Source: Acanthornis magna
Taxonomy: Eukaryota > Chordata > Aves > Passeriformes > Acanthizidae
DNA length: 64,000 bases
Assembly: GCA_036785705.1 (NCBI GenBank)
Contig: JAWUZG010000004.1
Location: forward strand, 10,202,501-10,266,500
Reading direction: 5' to 3'
The notes under the pieces were generated by a model. That model was not told the DNA's origin. It ran no database searches and saw nothing but the letters and a program-made list of their open reading frames with translations. This document shows positions 46,529 through 60,083 of the stretch, in pieces. The position numbers and the translations under genes were made by a program. Within the stretch, counting starts at the first letter, position 1, and the number at the start of each line of letters is the position of its first letter.

Positions 46529-48970
46529 GTTCTCAAGACATGTTTCTACATAGAAGTAAAAAGTTTTCATGGAAAATACAAGTTATGATAAAACTTTCTA
46601 GGCTTTAGGGTGAAATTATTAATTATAAAAGGCCACTACAAAGAATAGACCACGGGCTTAGTGGTTAAGTTAATCATCTCAAGCATGAGCAAAATTTTAA
46701 TGTCTACACTAAGTTATTTAAAGCAACAATTAACTTTGCCTCTTCCTAAAGTCAAGCAAGTACCCTCATGCCTCAGTGTCTTTGAAGGGATTATTTACTT
46801 AGTGATAAATTTCAGGTTTTTGCCGGCGAAAAATGAAAATAAATTTCAGCCTTTTGACATTTTATATGTGAAACTGAATTCTTGTTTACCAGATGGTGTT
46901 TATATTTCTGATTAAAATTTACTTATTTGCTTTCCACAGCCCCAACTTATGGTGATCTCCTGCATTCTGACAGCTCAAATACTTAGTTGTTTACTTTTAC
47001 CCTAGAATAAATCAAACAACATTTTTCTGGGTTTGAAATCTCGTGCAGCTCATAGCTTTTTCTGATGTAAATTTTCACAAATATTCCTATGAATTCAGAT
47101 AAAAAATGATATTCACAACATTCTTCTTGTACAATTGAAAAAGAGAAATACAAGAATACTTGACATAACCAAAAGAAATACCAGATTCTGTTGGAACATA
47201 TCTAAGGCATAACCCCTACTGTTCAGCTGACAGCTCTATTTCATCCTGCAGTTCCTCAAATAAAGGCAAATTATACAAATGGGATGAGCAGCAGGCAAAG
47301 AGTGTTTATTTCCTTAAATATATTAACATTTGGAATGACCAAAAGTTTCCCCAGTAGTCACTAGCTGCTACTCCACAAGACCCCCATGGTTTCTGTGTTG
47401 TATCTGCCACCTTTTAATACCTTGGATATCTCAGAGGAACCCAAATGGCACTTGAAGCTTCTGCTTATGCAACTGGCTCAGGTTCCGTGTACTTGTTTCG
47501 TTTTGACCAAGTTACCATACAAATATAAGCCTGAAAGAGAATTCTTTTGAACCTCAGGCGGTTAGATCACGTGAAACTTTCATGCCCCCCTTATCAATGC
47601 AATTTCATTCTGAAAATGTTACTATGATGTAAAGTTATTGGAAGTAGAGGATGTTTATTGCATATTTTGATTGTTCTTTTTTTATTACATTAATAATTCT
47701 ACTGGTAATTATGTATTGTTATAATCACAGAAACATATGCTTCAAAACTCACTTTTACCATTCTATCTACATGTAGGCATAGAATGTTGGCAGTTTAAAC
47801 CAAAATCATTAGTTAGTGTTTGAAAGTTATGTAAACTGCCATGATATCATATTTAAGTAACAGTAGCAATTTTCATGGCATCTGAGCACTCAGGAAGACT
47901 GCCAATCTTCAAATGAGTTCCCAATGCCAAAAAGAAAGTGCAATTTATAGTTGCTGAAACATAAAGCATCTGCTGTGTTCTATATTCTTTTTTGCTATTA
48001 GCTCTTTCTTTATACTGGATGCAAAAGCAGGGGTTTTTAAACATTGTTCTTACCAAGCTTTGAGGCAAAATGTCTCAGTTCAGAAAACTATACTTACAAA
48101 TTTTTTTGCTTTGTCTTTCTCTTGCTTTATAAAGAGGGCTCCACAGAATTGCTTTCTGAAGTATCTTGTAAGTCTTGGAATATGTGTTTCCTGGGAAACA
48201 GCTTTAGGTAAACAAAAAAACCCCCCACACTTAGTTTGATATGAAAATGTTGACTTGGAGAGCTATACTGGTATAAGCTCAGAGTTTTAAATATCTTGGT
48301 ACCTATTATGCTTGTGCAACTGATCAGATTTCTACAAACAAGGGCATCTTTATATTGTGAAGCTTTCTGGTGGGCACTTTGCCAGAAAAGCATGAAAAAA
48401 CATTATGGACTCACTGGACAGTTGCCATGGAATTTTCCACCAGGCAGTTTGTGAACTGATTATGGATCCTTCATAGGCTACAGATGAGTTCAAAGGGATC
48501 ATTAATTACAGTAAAATCAGGCTGAAAGTTGCAAGTATCTGTTTAAAAAAAAAAAAAATCAAGATCAAATGAATCACAGAGTTATCAGTTAACCCAGCTC
48601 CAGACTCAGCACTATGAAACTCGTTGGTGCTGTAAGAATTTCTTCAGAACCCATCTCAGGTGTTTCTCTCAGGACACACTTTACTTACCTGACTGATGGC
48701 ATCTTAAGTCTTTTAAAATGCTTTAGAATGTACCTTCTCTAAGCCCCCGGGACACCTTTCAACCTGTTTAGACTTCCTTTGTACCCTGGGCCATATTAAA
48801 TAATATCAGACAAGGAAATTCAGGTAACTGAATAGATCCCAAAGTCAAGATATTAAAAGGAATTTGGAGCTGTTAGGCTTCATTTCAGAGATCTGTTAAT
48901 TTCATTTTCTGGCATGAAGAAGTCGTACCATTTTAAGTCACCCATGGAACGTCACTTCATCTGTAGCTGT
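46529..48970. other. noncoding stretch
   Basis: Includes an 84-codon plus-strand frame (46661-46915) and an 88-codon minus-strand frame (48127-48393), neither recognisable. A CAG/GTAAGT donor-consensus match on the minus strand (near 48680-48688) has no open upstream frame. An A tract lies at 48545-48558. Confidence 0.55.
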
Positions 48971-49190
48971 ATCATAGAGTCACAGAAAGGCTTGGATTGG
49001 AAGAGATATTAACGATCATCTAATTCCAAGTCTCCTGTCATGGGCAGGTACTCTTTCCACCAGACCAGGTTGCTCTGAGTCCCTCCAATCTGACCTTCCA
49101 TATTTCCAGGGATGACACATCCACAGCTTCTCCAGGCAATATTTCCAATGTGTCCCTTCTTTTCAACAGCCTCTGTGGAAGTCTTGGATG
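48971..49190 (-). mobile_element. CR1 LINE 3' fragment, antisense
   Basis: On the plus strand it starts with atcatagagtcacagaaagg, the reverse complement of the CR1 terminal ATTCTATGA repeats. It continues with ttggattggaagagat, gatcatctaattccaa, tgtcatgggcagg, ccagaccaggttgctctgag, tttccagggatgacacatcc and cttctccaggcaat, following the antisense CR1 order closely. Later blocks (for example a ttcagtttaaaacc-type segment) are lost. The 61-codon minus-strand frame at 49009-49194 is part of this fragment, not a gene. The 3' terminus is intact, so this was a genuine CR1 insertion end. Confidence 0.9.
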
Positions 49191-52100
49191 TCACAGTGGC
49201 CCGGAACCTTCAGTCTTTTAAAGAAGAGATTTCCATGTCTGATTCCAGTAGGGGATTAAGGCTGGTGAAATTTGGCTAATTCCACTTCCCCAGTGGCAAC
49301 ATATACATGGGTGTAGCTTCAGATGCATCATGGTCCTCACTCTTCCCTGCTGAGTGTATCATGATTGGAGAATGTCTGAAGGCAAGGTTTTATGGATGTG
49401 TGTGGGGAGTTGATAGGCAAGTTTGTCCCATGCATCTCCATGCTGGGCTGATAGGGCTGAAGGCTTTCTAAAGTGAATCTGGTTCATGACCACCTGGCTT
49501 GGAGCATATGGCAAGTGAATCTGAAACTTTTTACATATGCATGGTGTGTACCTACACCCCCTTCATTTTTATAAAGAGTTCCAATTATACCGGAATTCAT
49601 GGAAAAAAAAAAGTTTTGGAAAAAGGTATAAAATAATGGAAGAACTTCTTTTGTTGTAGAGAATGAGTTCATAAAAGCCATTTGAGCATGTGTTTTTTCC
49701 ATTGTTGTTGACATAAAATGATTTCTCTAACCTCTTTCAGGGTGAATGCATGCTATCACATCGTAAAAAATCTTCTCAAGAAAATCTCAAAACACTATAA
49801 AAGTCTTTAAATGCACTGATGTTCAGAAACTCACCTGTGTTAAAATATGGGAATTTTTTTTCCAATTTTTAAAAATATATGTTCACTCATTAGTTTCAAT
49901 ATGCTCATTTTTTTACTGTCCTTGCAAAGCACTCTGTGTGGGACCGTGTGTAGTGTGTGTTGGTGTGTGAGAGGACCTAGAGCAAAGGAATACAAAAAAC
50001 CATCAAACATTTTATTATTGTAAAAAGTAGCAAAATAACACATTTTCTGGTGGCCAAACTGGCTACTGGTTAACATCTTGCTGCTCACCAGGCTAGCACA
50101 AATCTTTTTAAATGCTCTCACTAATGATTTATTGTGTTCTGGCTGTTCAGTGTATTAAAATCATATATAGTAAAGTCCAAAACTAGTCATCTTACATGAT
50201 ATTAATTATGCCCATAAAAAGCCTAATGGGAGAGTCAACACTGATTAAGTACTTTCTGCACTATTAGCTACAATAAATCTAATATACAGCTGACTCTAAA
50301 TATTATTTATATGTACACAATTATGGGTTGGAGTTTCCAACTCCTTTAAAATTTTGTTAATTCTTTATTGGTTAGTAAATTAGCATCATGCCCTTTATGA
50401 TGAATGTGAAAGATATCCAGAAATTCACTAAACTCACTTATATTGTAGTTACCAAGGTGTTTACTTGATATACCCATGCTATAATAGAATATTCATCACA
50501 TAGCTTTGTGAGGCAATAGGTCACAAACAAAATATTTTTAGGGTGAGAAAAAAATTTCCATTCCACTACTGAGACTGAATCTTTCATCGATATTTTATTG
50601 GATCAACTAATGTACAAATAGGAAGAATATTATTAGCAGAGGAAACCAGGAAGAATCTTTGGTTTTACAACAGTTGTACTGCAATGCAAGTGCAATGTCT
50701 AGAATTTAGGGCTCTTGACAAAGTAGTAACAGAGAGACAATTTCTTATAGGAACTTGCAGTCTAGATTGCTCCATAACCCTCTTTTAAGCAGAAAAACAG
50801 ACCAAGAACTTATTTTGCCATACAGACCAATGTGATGATGTGCTTACTAATATTTATGTCTAAGGATTTAGACATTAAAATGAAAGAGAACACATATTAA
50901 AACATATTGTTATGATTAGCCAGGACTTTCCTTCTAAATAGAAACATTTTTTCTGGATTTTTTTGAGATCTGATTCACCTTTGAAGATATATATAAATAT
51001 GTTGAAATATACTAAATAGTATGATTTCATGCATACATGTTTGTTGCCCAAAATTAAATGAGAACAATTGAAGACAACAAATAAAACTGGAAGTATGAAC
51101 CATCAGCTGTAGACACTGCATCTGTACAGCCAGAATGAACCTAGTATTTATCTGTATGGGTTATTTTTAAAAATATTTCCATTAATGAGAACTGTCCTGT
51201 GCCTTGGTTTGCAGTAATTTGCTTTGCCTTTTGCTTAGATTAAGTAAATTTGACAGGTTAGGATGTTTCTGCCTTTGTAAACCATAATACATACCACAGT
51301 TTTCTACAAAAGATTGCTATAACAATGGTATAGCTATATTTTCTACTGGTACGAATGTTTACCAAGGGGGAAAATCATTCCATTTTCCTTAGACTGTCTG
51401 AATGATAGGTTTTTGTATAAAACACAGCAAGATGAGAATATTGATAAATATAATGATTTATTAACGAATAATTCAGATATTTTTAATTTTACTGAGAATA
51501 AGTCAAAGACTGTAATGCATTTATTTTCATTGTCTAATCCTAGTGTGCAAGTAAGCTCAGCATTCCTAGGAAATTAGGTAGTTTATCTTTAGTACAGCAC
51601 TAGACCTTCAGGAAGAACTATTGTCCTTGGGTGTCCCTCCAGTCTTGAAAGTGCATAGTTGTGAATGCAGATGAACAGACTGAGTGTGTACAAGGGCACA
51701 AAGACTTGTTACAAAAAGCGACATATAAAGAAATTGGTGTCAGAAACATGACAGTCCTTGAGGACAGTGGAGAGACCGTAACAGGAATAGTGTTGTACTT
51801 AACATTATTTGTTTCCTGTGCCTTGGGCAGAATAATTTTGCTGCTGATCTGTTCAGTGAGAGAGACAATATGATCCTCTCAAGTCCTTTCACTTGTATGG
51901 TAAGATTTAGGAACTGGTTAGAATCTTTTTTGCTATTGAAATTACCAAATATAGCTAATACACTACAGTAATAATTACATTTTACATAAAGCTAAAATTA
52001 ATAAGCTGCATGATTTGACAGCAGAACACCTTAAACTTCTACTATTCATTGCTTGCCTCCTTTTTATATATTTTTAAACTAAGCTTTGGAAGTAGTCTAT

Positions 52101-53999
52101 AATATAAACCCATTACTTTGGCCCAAGAAACTAGCCAAAATTTCAGGTTTTGGTGCTTTGTTTCCAGTAGGAGAAGAAATTGATTAATTTGAATCGTGAG
52201 TTTCTGATGCAATTATCCTTGTTATAAAAGACATACTAGGGGTTGTTCTTATTCACAATTCCAGGATGGCTCAAAAAACCAAGAGACATCTCTTCTATTT
52301 CTGGTATGTTTTCTACTGGTAAGCATATCATTCCCTAAAAGCTTTTCCCCTGTCCTGAATTTTGCTGCTACTACCTGGCTTCTGCACATATCCATTATTA
52401 TTTCTCTGCTGACACTTTGACTCATGGATCTACAGATAAACTTAGAAATTCTCACCGATGTTCTTGTTCCATTTAGATCATATTCTTGAGCAGATTTCAT
52501 GTACCTTTCTTGACAGCAGATTTTTGCCGAACATGGACATTTGAGTTTCAGAAAACATTATTGTTTCTACAATATTAGATGAAGAACATTGATTATGACC
52601 ACTAGTTTCAATGGTATTTTCTGTATCACAAAGAAAGCTTTCACGGCTGAATTACCTGCTACAGCTGGGCTTACTAGTATGTAACTGGGACAAGTAATCA
52701 AGGAGGCTGCATAAAGCAGGCTCAAATCATTAGGTCAATCATTATCCAACTTCTGGGAAGAAATGGCCTGTTTCACTTAGCAGTTTTTCATAAAATAGCT
52801 TGGCACAGTTCCTAGTAGAGTGCCTTTCAGGTACTATTAGTAGTACGAACATGTAGATGTGGCTGCTCACTGTAAGGAGCAAACAGAGGACCTGAATTTG
52901 ATGATGTGGTCTGAAGCATGTCATGTAGTGAAAAATTATTATTAGAACACAAAGGTGTGAATCTATAGTTATTATAAATAACTCATTTAGGACTAGAAGT
53001 GGCAGTTGGCATCTGTAAGATACAGTGCTTGTTCACATATTTTTCTTTATTTGTTTAACCACAGAAAATGAAACCTCTCCTCTTTCTATTCACTTTTTGC
53101 CTTTTCCAACCCGCATGCAGATGAATGTGATAAAAAACCTGACGGTATCTCTACTTAGACCTGTGCTAAGATGTAGGAAGCTGACTAAAGTGGGACAGTC
53201 CAGTGGGTATGTCTGAAATGCCTTTTGAACTGAATCTGTACTCAGATTTATCTCTTGTGGGACTGTGGGACAATCCAATACAAACATTTAATATGCATTA
53301 TCCTCTTTATCCTAGTCCTTGTTGCAGTCTTGTCTGCACTGTGAGCACTGAGATCAGCTAGTCAGTCACCACATACTTTGATGGGTCTGGAGTGACCAAT
53401 CTCACTGTCTGTGAGATCATCCCTGCAAGGTTTAATTGTCATGTCTCTACACGTGAGACAGCATTTTAGGCTGGCTCAGACTGGGATATCAAGGTAAAAT
53501 TGTAAATAGTCCCCACTTAGCTACAAATACACTTTAAAGGCAATAGGGATATCAATTTCTGGTTTGGACCTTAAGTTCATATTTCTTTTGGCAGTGCTGA
53601 TGTAACTAGTGATTCATTTCTCCCTAGTCTACCCGCATGACATAGGGTTCCGTTACTTACTTCCCACCCTTTACTTTGTACTTGGTGACATCAATCATCT
53701 TATGTTTAATTGAAAAGTCATTGTGGCATATCTTATGAAGGAGTTGGTGGAAGTTTATAATAGGTAAGGGAACTAATGTAATGAGAAATTAGACACCTTG
53801 CTCATATTTAGACATTTCAGACAGGTAATGTTGAGTTCAGCTGATCAAAATAGGCATCTATTGTCATTCAAGATGTTATTAGTGTCGTTCTTCTTTTCCT
53901 CAGACAAAGAAAACAGGTTTTCAGATGGTGATATTTAGTGTCTATCTCTCTCCATGAAGATGTCTCAGAAATTTTGGGTACTGTAAATGTATAGAGAAA
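49191..53999. other. AT-rich noncoding stretch
   Basis: No gene recognised. A 70-codon frame from a GTG at 51661 (to 51873) would end in a hydrophobic segment (IVLYLTLFVSCALGRIILLLI), but has no splice or promoter support and no family. Frames at 52249-52500 and 53025-53287 are likewise unassigned. Confidence 0.55.
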
Positions 54000-56900
54000 T
54001 AAATAAAATTCCTTAATTTAGATGAAGTGACTGTTACTCAGTGTCATTTCCAACTGTCCTTTGATTTAACTTATTTTGTTTTGGATTTAAATGAGTGATT
54101 GCTCCAAGACTTGTTTTCATCATTTTTATTGCTTGTTTGTTGATACTGCCATTGATGCCTGTGTGTTTTCTTAAGTTAAATGAACAGCAGGAATATTTTT
54201 TAAATAAATGTATAAATAAACTGACACATGTGAAAATATGGAAATGTACCAATGTCTTAATTAATGGCTGACTAGATAAATATATTAAATATATTTCCAA
54301 TAAATTGCTTTAGCTTCTAAATAAACTTTAAAGGAACTTATGCTGACTTCAAAGTTTTCTCATGAAAAGGGTCATCAAGTGAAGGAACATCAAGGTATAC
54401 ATGAACTAGGAGATGCTTGTATCTAACACAAACTTATCACCCACTAATAGGCTAAATTCTGAACCTTAATACTAGATGAACTTCCCTTTTTTTGTGCATG
54501 CAAATACAAAGACTGGTGACTTTTCTACCATGTCAGATGAAGGGGAAAAAAATCAAAAAAGGTAGGGGCACAAAGCTATAATTTTTTCCAGGGCTAGTTG
54601 CATTTCCTAGTGATTCTACTGAGTGATGGAAGTTTCATATAAAGATCAATGACACTGAAAACTGGTTTATAACTCAGTTTGACAGCTAGTATAGTCTCAG
54701 AATTGCTTTGCTGTAATCCACCCTGTCTTTCTCAGTTAGCAAACATTATCCCAATTACAGATATGCCAAATATAGGCAGAACAGATGCTTCTCACAAGCA
54801 ACAACTAATTTCAAACTGCAAATTTATAAATATGAAAACCATTGATTGCCAATTCAAAGTGTATTACATCAATGGTTAAAAGAGAAAGAGAAAAATATTG
54901 TTATACTATGATGTGGCCGAATCAAAGCCAAAATCTTTATCGATGTTTCTGGGGAAATGGGATTGCAGTGACAGGCCTGGGTAAAGATTAAACTAAAAGG
55001 TGGAGGAAATCCTGACAGAATTCATTCAGATAGAATTTCAGTTCCAGTTCTCTCTGGTAGAGAAAGGTACATTATACAAAACAGTTACAGTAGATGTAGA
55101 ATTATAAAATAAGTTAATACCCCCTGAATATACCTGTAATTTCCACATAAATTAGTCATAAACACCTTAACAAAATGGTCAAGTTAGATATTGGAGAAGA
55201 AAAAAAGTAAATCCCTACATTTTTGCTCCTATATATGCTGACATTGGGTACTAGCAATAGTGCATTAATATGCATTTTCAGAGAGAACAAAAGTATTTCC
55301 TGTGAAAGTGTAGGAGCAGTGGTACCAGGTCTCCAGCCCAGTATCATGGAACCAGATGTGTTTAACAGTGAGGGCCTATGAAGCAGAATATGTCAATCTG
55401 TAAAAGTTCTTGGAATAGTTAATTTTTCTACATGATATTTGTATGGCCACAAAAAAAGTCTAGATATAGGTTGTGCAAGATTCCTGTTCAGAATTAGAAA
55501 AGTAAATGTTTCCCTGTTATTTGAAGCAATTAGAAAAAGACTATAAAACTATAAAAGTTTGAGGAAAAAAAGAAGAGGAAATGCTGATAAGTCAAAATTA
55601 TTATAAATACTGACAACTATGTTTTTATTTCCATGGATACTGACCATACGTTTCTTTGTTCCTCATAGCATGTAATGAACTCATTTTCAAGCTTGGGATA
55701 GCATACCTGAGTTTGAATTTTTCATGTTAAGAAGGATTTTGAGGCTGTATCTCCCAATTTCTGAAGGAGGACAAATATTATATTCAACAAGGATAACTGT
55801 ATCCTTCATTTTTTTCCTCAATCCTTACTTCCACATTTTTCAATGAAAATAGCAATGCCTGCTAAATACTGTGCTGACCTGATTTTTTAGTGTGTTTTAG
55901 CTGTACTAAAGAGGATCTGGAATTCCAGCTTGGAGGAATTGAGGAAAGCAGGGCTATGCAAATTACTAATGGGGCTAAGTATCAAACAAGTACATAGCAC
56001 TCAGCCATGCCAAAATGGCAACAGTCCTGGCTCTTCACGGCAACAGCACATTATGCATCTTGAAAATTTCCTGGGACAATCTCACATGTCAGCAATCTCT
56101 TCTCAGGATGTTTTGAGGATTATAGACTTGAATTTTGGTGCTTAAAATTACTTCTGAGTGCCACATTTGGTGCCCAGGAGCCTCACATCTGCAAAAGAAA
56201 ACTTAGATTAGAATTTCTCTCAGCTTTCATGGCTCTTAACTTCAAGTTGATCTTTTATAAATTTGCAAGTACTTTGGAAGCATAGAATATTCAGACACTA
56301 TTGCATAATTATTCTTTTTATAGTGATATATATTTATATAAAGATATATTTAGTTTTTTATTTCCTTCCAGTTTTGTTCCTGCCTAAATGATTTAGACAA
56401 AGAATATTTTCGACAGTCACTGAAGGGATAATTAATACAATTAATGGAGTCAATTTCTTCAAATTTTTACAGACAATTGGAATGACATTTTATTCTTTAT
56501 AATGTTCTGGAAGTCTGTTAACACTAAGAACTGAAACTGCATTAAGAAGCAGTCCTGACTTACAAGCAGAACAGATCACACCCAATTCCAGAAATTTCAT
56601 AGGATTCTGGCCAAGACAAAAAACTAGTTCTTTCTCTATCTTTACAGATTTGTTAAGATTGACTAAATTTTTGAAAGATTGTCTGCTTAAGGAAATTTTT
56701 GTCTCTTATTTTCTGGTAGACTTTATAGGTTTCTTTTTGTCCAAAAATTATATTTGTTTTCTGAGAGCTAGCTATTTCACTAAATATTCCCCTTTTAACA
56801 CCTGAGAAAAGCCAGAAGTATAATTACAGCATGACTGAAATAATTATAATTTTTGGAGGCTGTAGTATTAATTTCCACTCCAGAAGAAGACTTTGGATGC

Positions 56901-58257
56901 CTGTTCCAAGGGAACTTACATGGAAGTTTTACAGAATCTTGGCATTTACATGGAATAAGTGCAGACAGCTTAGCAATTGCAGCACAATTTATTGCCTTTT
57001 CTTTTTAGTCCTATGTAAAACAGAATGCAAAAAATATTTAAAGAAGGAATTAACCAAAAGTGTAATATGCCATTGTATAATGCTATCACGTGCCTGAAGT
57101 TTGAATATTGTATGCCGATCTAGTGACCTCATGTTTTTCTCTTCCTTTCTCTAACTATATAAGTAGCTATAGACCTAAAACATACATAGACTATTATGTA
57201 AGAGAATATATGCAATACATGTAATAGAACTACACATGAGAGAGCTGAGGAAAGGACTGAAGCATTTTCTGTACAAAGAAACATGAGATCCCACGGACCT
57301 CTAAGAGTGCAGAAGATTTTGCTGGGAAAAAGGTGGAAGAGAAAGGGGAATATACAATATGATATGATCCATACCATAGAGAAGATAGATAAGGAATGGA
57401 AATTTACAACATAAGACTTGGACGACATTGAATCAGAACAAGGAGCAAATATTTTTAATTAAACTACAGAAACAACTGCCACACAAACCATATGAAAGTG
57501 GAAAACACGTTGTTGTCATGTGCAAAACCAAAAATGTATTTAGAAAAAATAATGATAAAGTCATAACAAAACCAATTAAACATGATGTTTGAATGTGATC
57601 TAAAGTGTAAAATTAAATAAAAAGGCAGAAAATTGTGCAGACAAAAGTATTATTCTTTACTTGGCCTGCTGTCTTAGATATCTATGTAGTGTAAACCATG
57701 AATCTACACGGTGGGTTGATATAACAAGGTTTATATTAGCTTTTATTTTTAAAAAAATATGTGGTTTCCCAGCTATAATTTTATTTTTCTTATACCATTT
57801 CACATCTTGGCTGTCACTATAGCACTGGGGTTCCAGAATTGATGCCTACCTTCATTATTCTTAATATTGACAGAGAGATCAACTACTCACTTCTGGACTA
57901 TCGTCCTGCCACCAGGGCTTGTTTCCCTCCCTGTTTATCCCATCACTTCAACAGTAGCAGACATCAGATAAGCTCCTCCCTGCTGAAATAGCAGCCTGGG
58001 AAAGAGCTGCTGCAGTGTTTAGGAAGTACCGACAGCATTGTGGGAGAGGACAGCCAAAGGGAATATCTGTGGAGAAAGCAGATGCTGGCAAGCAGGACGC
58101 TTATTACTCAAACAAGGATATAAGGCCAACAAACCTCCGTGGACCCTTTCCACCCCCCTCATTCCTTATTGACAATTTCAAAACCTTCACTTGTGTTTAC
58201 AAACTCCTCTCTCTGTAATCAACACTAATGACACAGTATTGAATTTTTCCCCTCCAG
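54000..58257. other. noncoding stretch
   Basis: Open frames of 60-99 codons on both strands with no family features. The interval from about 57880 to 58220 is less AT-rich and contains a 67-codon frame (58015-58218) beside an imperfect ctgctgcag-type palindrome; it could be part of a transcribed region or an unrecognised repeat, but nothing is decisive. Confidence 0.5.
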
Positions 58258-58288
58258 GATGAAGATGAAGCAAATCTTTGTCCATAAG
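58258..58288 (+). other. short exon-like motif
   Basis: gaatttttcccctccag (AG at 58256-58257) precedes 31 nt that end in AAG before a GTAGGA donor (GT at 58289). One of three frames is open through it (MKMKQIFVHK from the ATG at 58259). A second such motif, 25 nt at 58599-58623 with acceptor gattttttcag and donor GTAAAA, follows. Both donors are weaker than consensus and no gene context is visible. Confidence 0.13.
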
Positions 58289-58352
58289 GTAGGAAAATTC
58301 AATTTTGCTTTCAAAATGGTGAAAGATGGAGAAGACACTTCCCTATTTGTAC

Positions 58353-58401
58353 CTACTTTTTTCTTTTTTTTTTCCTTTTCCTTTTTTTTTTTCTTCCCTC
58401 C
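58353..58401 (+). repeat. pyrimidine tract (T/C)
   Basis: About 49 bases of T runs broken by single or double C, in a loose tttttcc rhythm. Low complexity, and not followed by a clear splice acceptor. Confidence 0.85.
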
Positions 58402-58517
58402 TTGGATATTTTAGGCGTGACTAGTTGTGCATTGGGAATGCTGTTAACTACTCTCTTGACTAAACTTTGAGTGACCATACAAATACTTCTGTTTGAATTG
58501 AATTTAAAAATTTTAAA

Positions 58518-58565
58518 TTCTGTTTAAATTAAAATTACATTCTGTTCTGTTTAAATAAAATTACA
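58518..58565 (+). repeat. imperfect tandem duplication, 27-bp period
   Basis: The motif ttctgtttaaattaaaatta plus ca (58518-58539) recurs with a 1-base deletion at 58545-58565. Small slippage duplication. Confidence 0.8.
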
Positions 58566-59504
58566 GATTCATTAGAACCCTTTCTATGATTTTTTCAGTA
58601 CTGATTTCAATAGTGTACCGCAGGTAAAAAGAACAATTTCTCTCAGATGGTGAAAACTAACTTTCCAATCTTTTCTTCTAGTTGAGCAAGTGATGATGGG
58701 GAAAGTATTTTAGTTTTTGTACTGTCTCATCTTACATTATTTATATATTGCCTAGCATAAGAAATTCCAGTAATCAGGTAGGAATTCTGGGTTCTATTAT
58801 AGTACACAAACAATTACAACATTTAGAAGTGAAACTGTAAAAATTGCTTTTATTGGTTCTTTCCTAAAAAACTAGTAGGAGATCTTGGTGCTGATATTGC
58901 AAACTGCATCCATTTATTGTGATTTAACACAAATTACTTTAGCCCTCATAACCTACAGAAATTCTGCAATATGAAAAAGAGGGCAATGAAAGTTACATTA
59001 TGTTCGGAAAAATATATTCATCCACTTTAATGTATATATTTTCCCTAAGAAATGTGGTTTCACCTCAATGACCTGCTGACATAAATGAGGATTTCAAAAT
59101 TGTGTTGTGATGAGAAAGTCTGCTAAGAAAGCATGTGAATAACAATTCTCACATCATCAATGGACATTGTCCAGCACCTGGTAGTGATGTATTTGAAATT
59201 CCCTTCTGGGAATTCTGCTTTTCACAGTGCAGAGAGATGGCACATTAAATTCTTACATAACAAAGTCACAGAGTTGTAGCAGTTGAAGGTCTGAAAGCAT
59301 TTCCATGACAAATTTCTCTCTTCAGGACTGTATAGGTAAATTACAAAACAAACAGACAAAGAAAGTATGGTTTTGGCACAATACAATGTTTTGGCTAGAT
59401 CTTAGCAGCTGCTGAGGGGTAAAGTGGAGCAACAATGGTTATGAGGACCTATTTTAATAATTTTTCTATATAATAACCCAACGCTTCTTCTGTGGAAATA
59501 ATTT
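58566..59504. other. noncoding stretch before LTR
   Basis: No recognisable gene. The last 100 bases may be the 5' part of the following LTR but are too diverged for me to align. Confidence 0.55.
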
Positions 59505-60083
59505 CCTCACTTCCCTTGGGCCAGTTCAGTTCAGCTGTCCCAGCTATGCTCCCTCACAGAATTTTGTGACCCTGCTCACTGGAAAGCCCATGACTGAGGG
59601 TAAACTCTACTAAGCAGCAACCAAAGGATCAATGTGTTTTCAATGTTATTGTCCTACTAGCTAATGAGAAGAAATTAACTCTATCCCAGCTGAAACCAAA
59701 ACATTATCCACCCTTTATTCCATATCATAGAACACCGTGTTCAGAATATAAATTGGGGGCACTTGGCTTGGAGGGGATGATAGCTGTTCGGAGACAGGCT
59801 GAGCATTGGGTAGCAGCTGGTGAGCAATTTTACTGTGCATCACTTGTTTCTCTTGGGCTTTATTCCTCTTTCTCTCTCCCTTTCATTACAACTGTTAATA
59901 TTATTACTGTTTATAATTACCATTATTTTATTTTATTTTGTTCCTGCTATTAAAATGTTTGTATCTCAACACATGAGGTTTACTTTTTATTTCCAATTCT
60001 CCTCATCACTGAGGGCAGGAGGTTGGTGGTGGGTTTGGTGGGTAGGTGTTGAGTGAGTGCCTGCATGGTACTTGGTTGCCACC
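59505..60083 (+). mobile_element. avian ERVL-type LTR, solo, plus strand
   Basis: The order of motifs matches a widespread bird LTR that I associate with ERVL-class elements: gggccagttcagttcagctg, a cactactaagcagcaac-like segment, attaactctatcccagctga, atcatagaacaccgtgttca, the TATA box tataaat (59747-59753), ggtgagcaattttactgtgc, a T-rich R region with an ATTAAA poly-A signal (59949-59954), tatctcaacacatgaggttt, gattctcc-type U5 sequence and tggtacttggttgcc near the 3' edge. TATA-to-poly-A distance is about 200 bases. The final bases of the LTR appear lost or mutated, and no tRNA primer site, gag or pol follows, so this is a solo LTR left by recombination. The short open frames at 59753-60198 are LTR sequence. 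The 5' end is uncertain. Confidence 0.85.

Noticed and set aside
48684..48790. Minus-strand exon ending in a CAG/GTAAGT donor
   Set aside because: All three minus-strand frames upstream carry stops and the acceptor side is weak.
51661..51873. 70-codon frame with hydrophobic C-terminal segment
   Set aside because: Starts at GTG after an in-frame stop, with no splice acceptor, no family and no neighbouring coding sequence.
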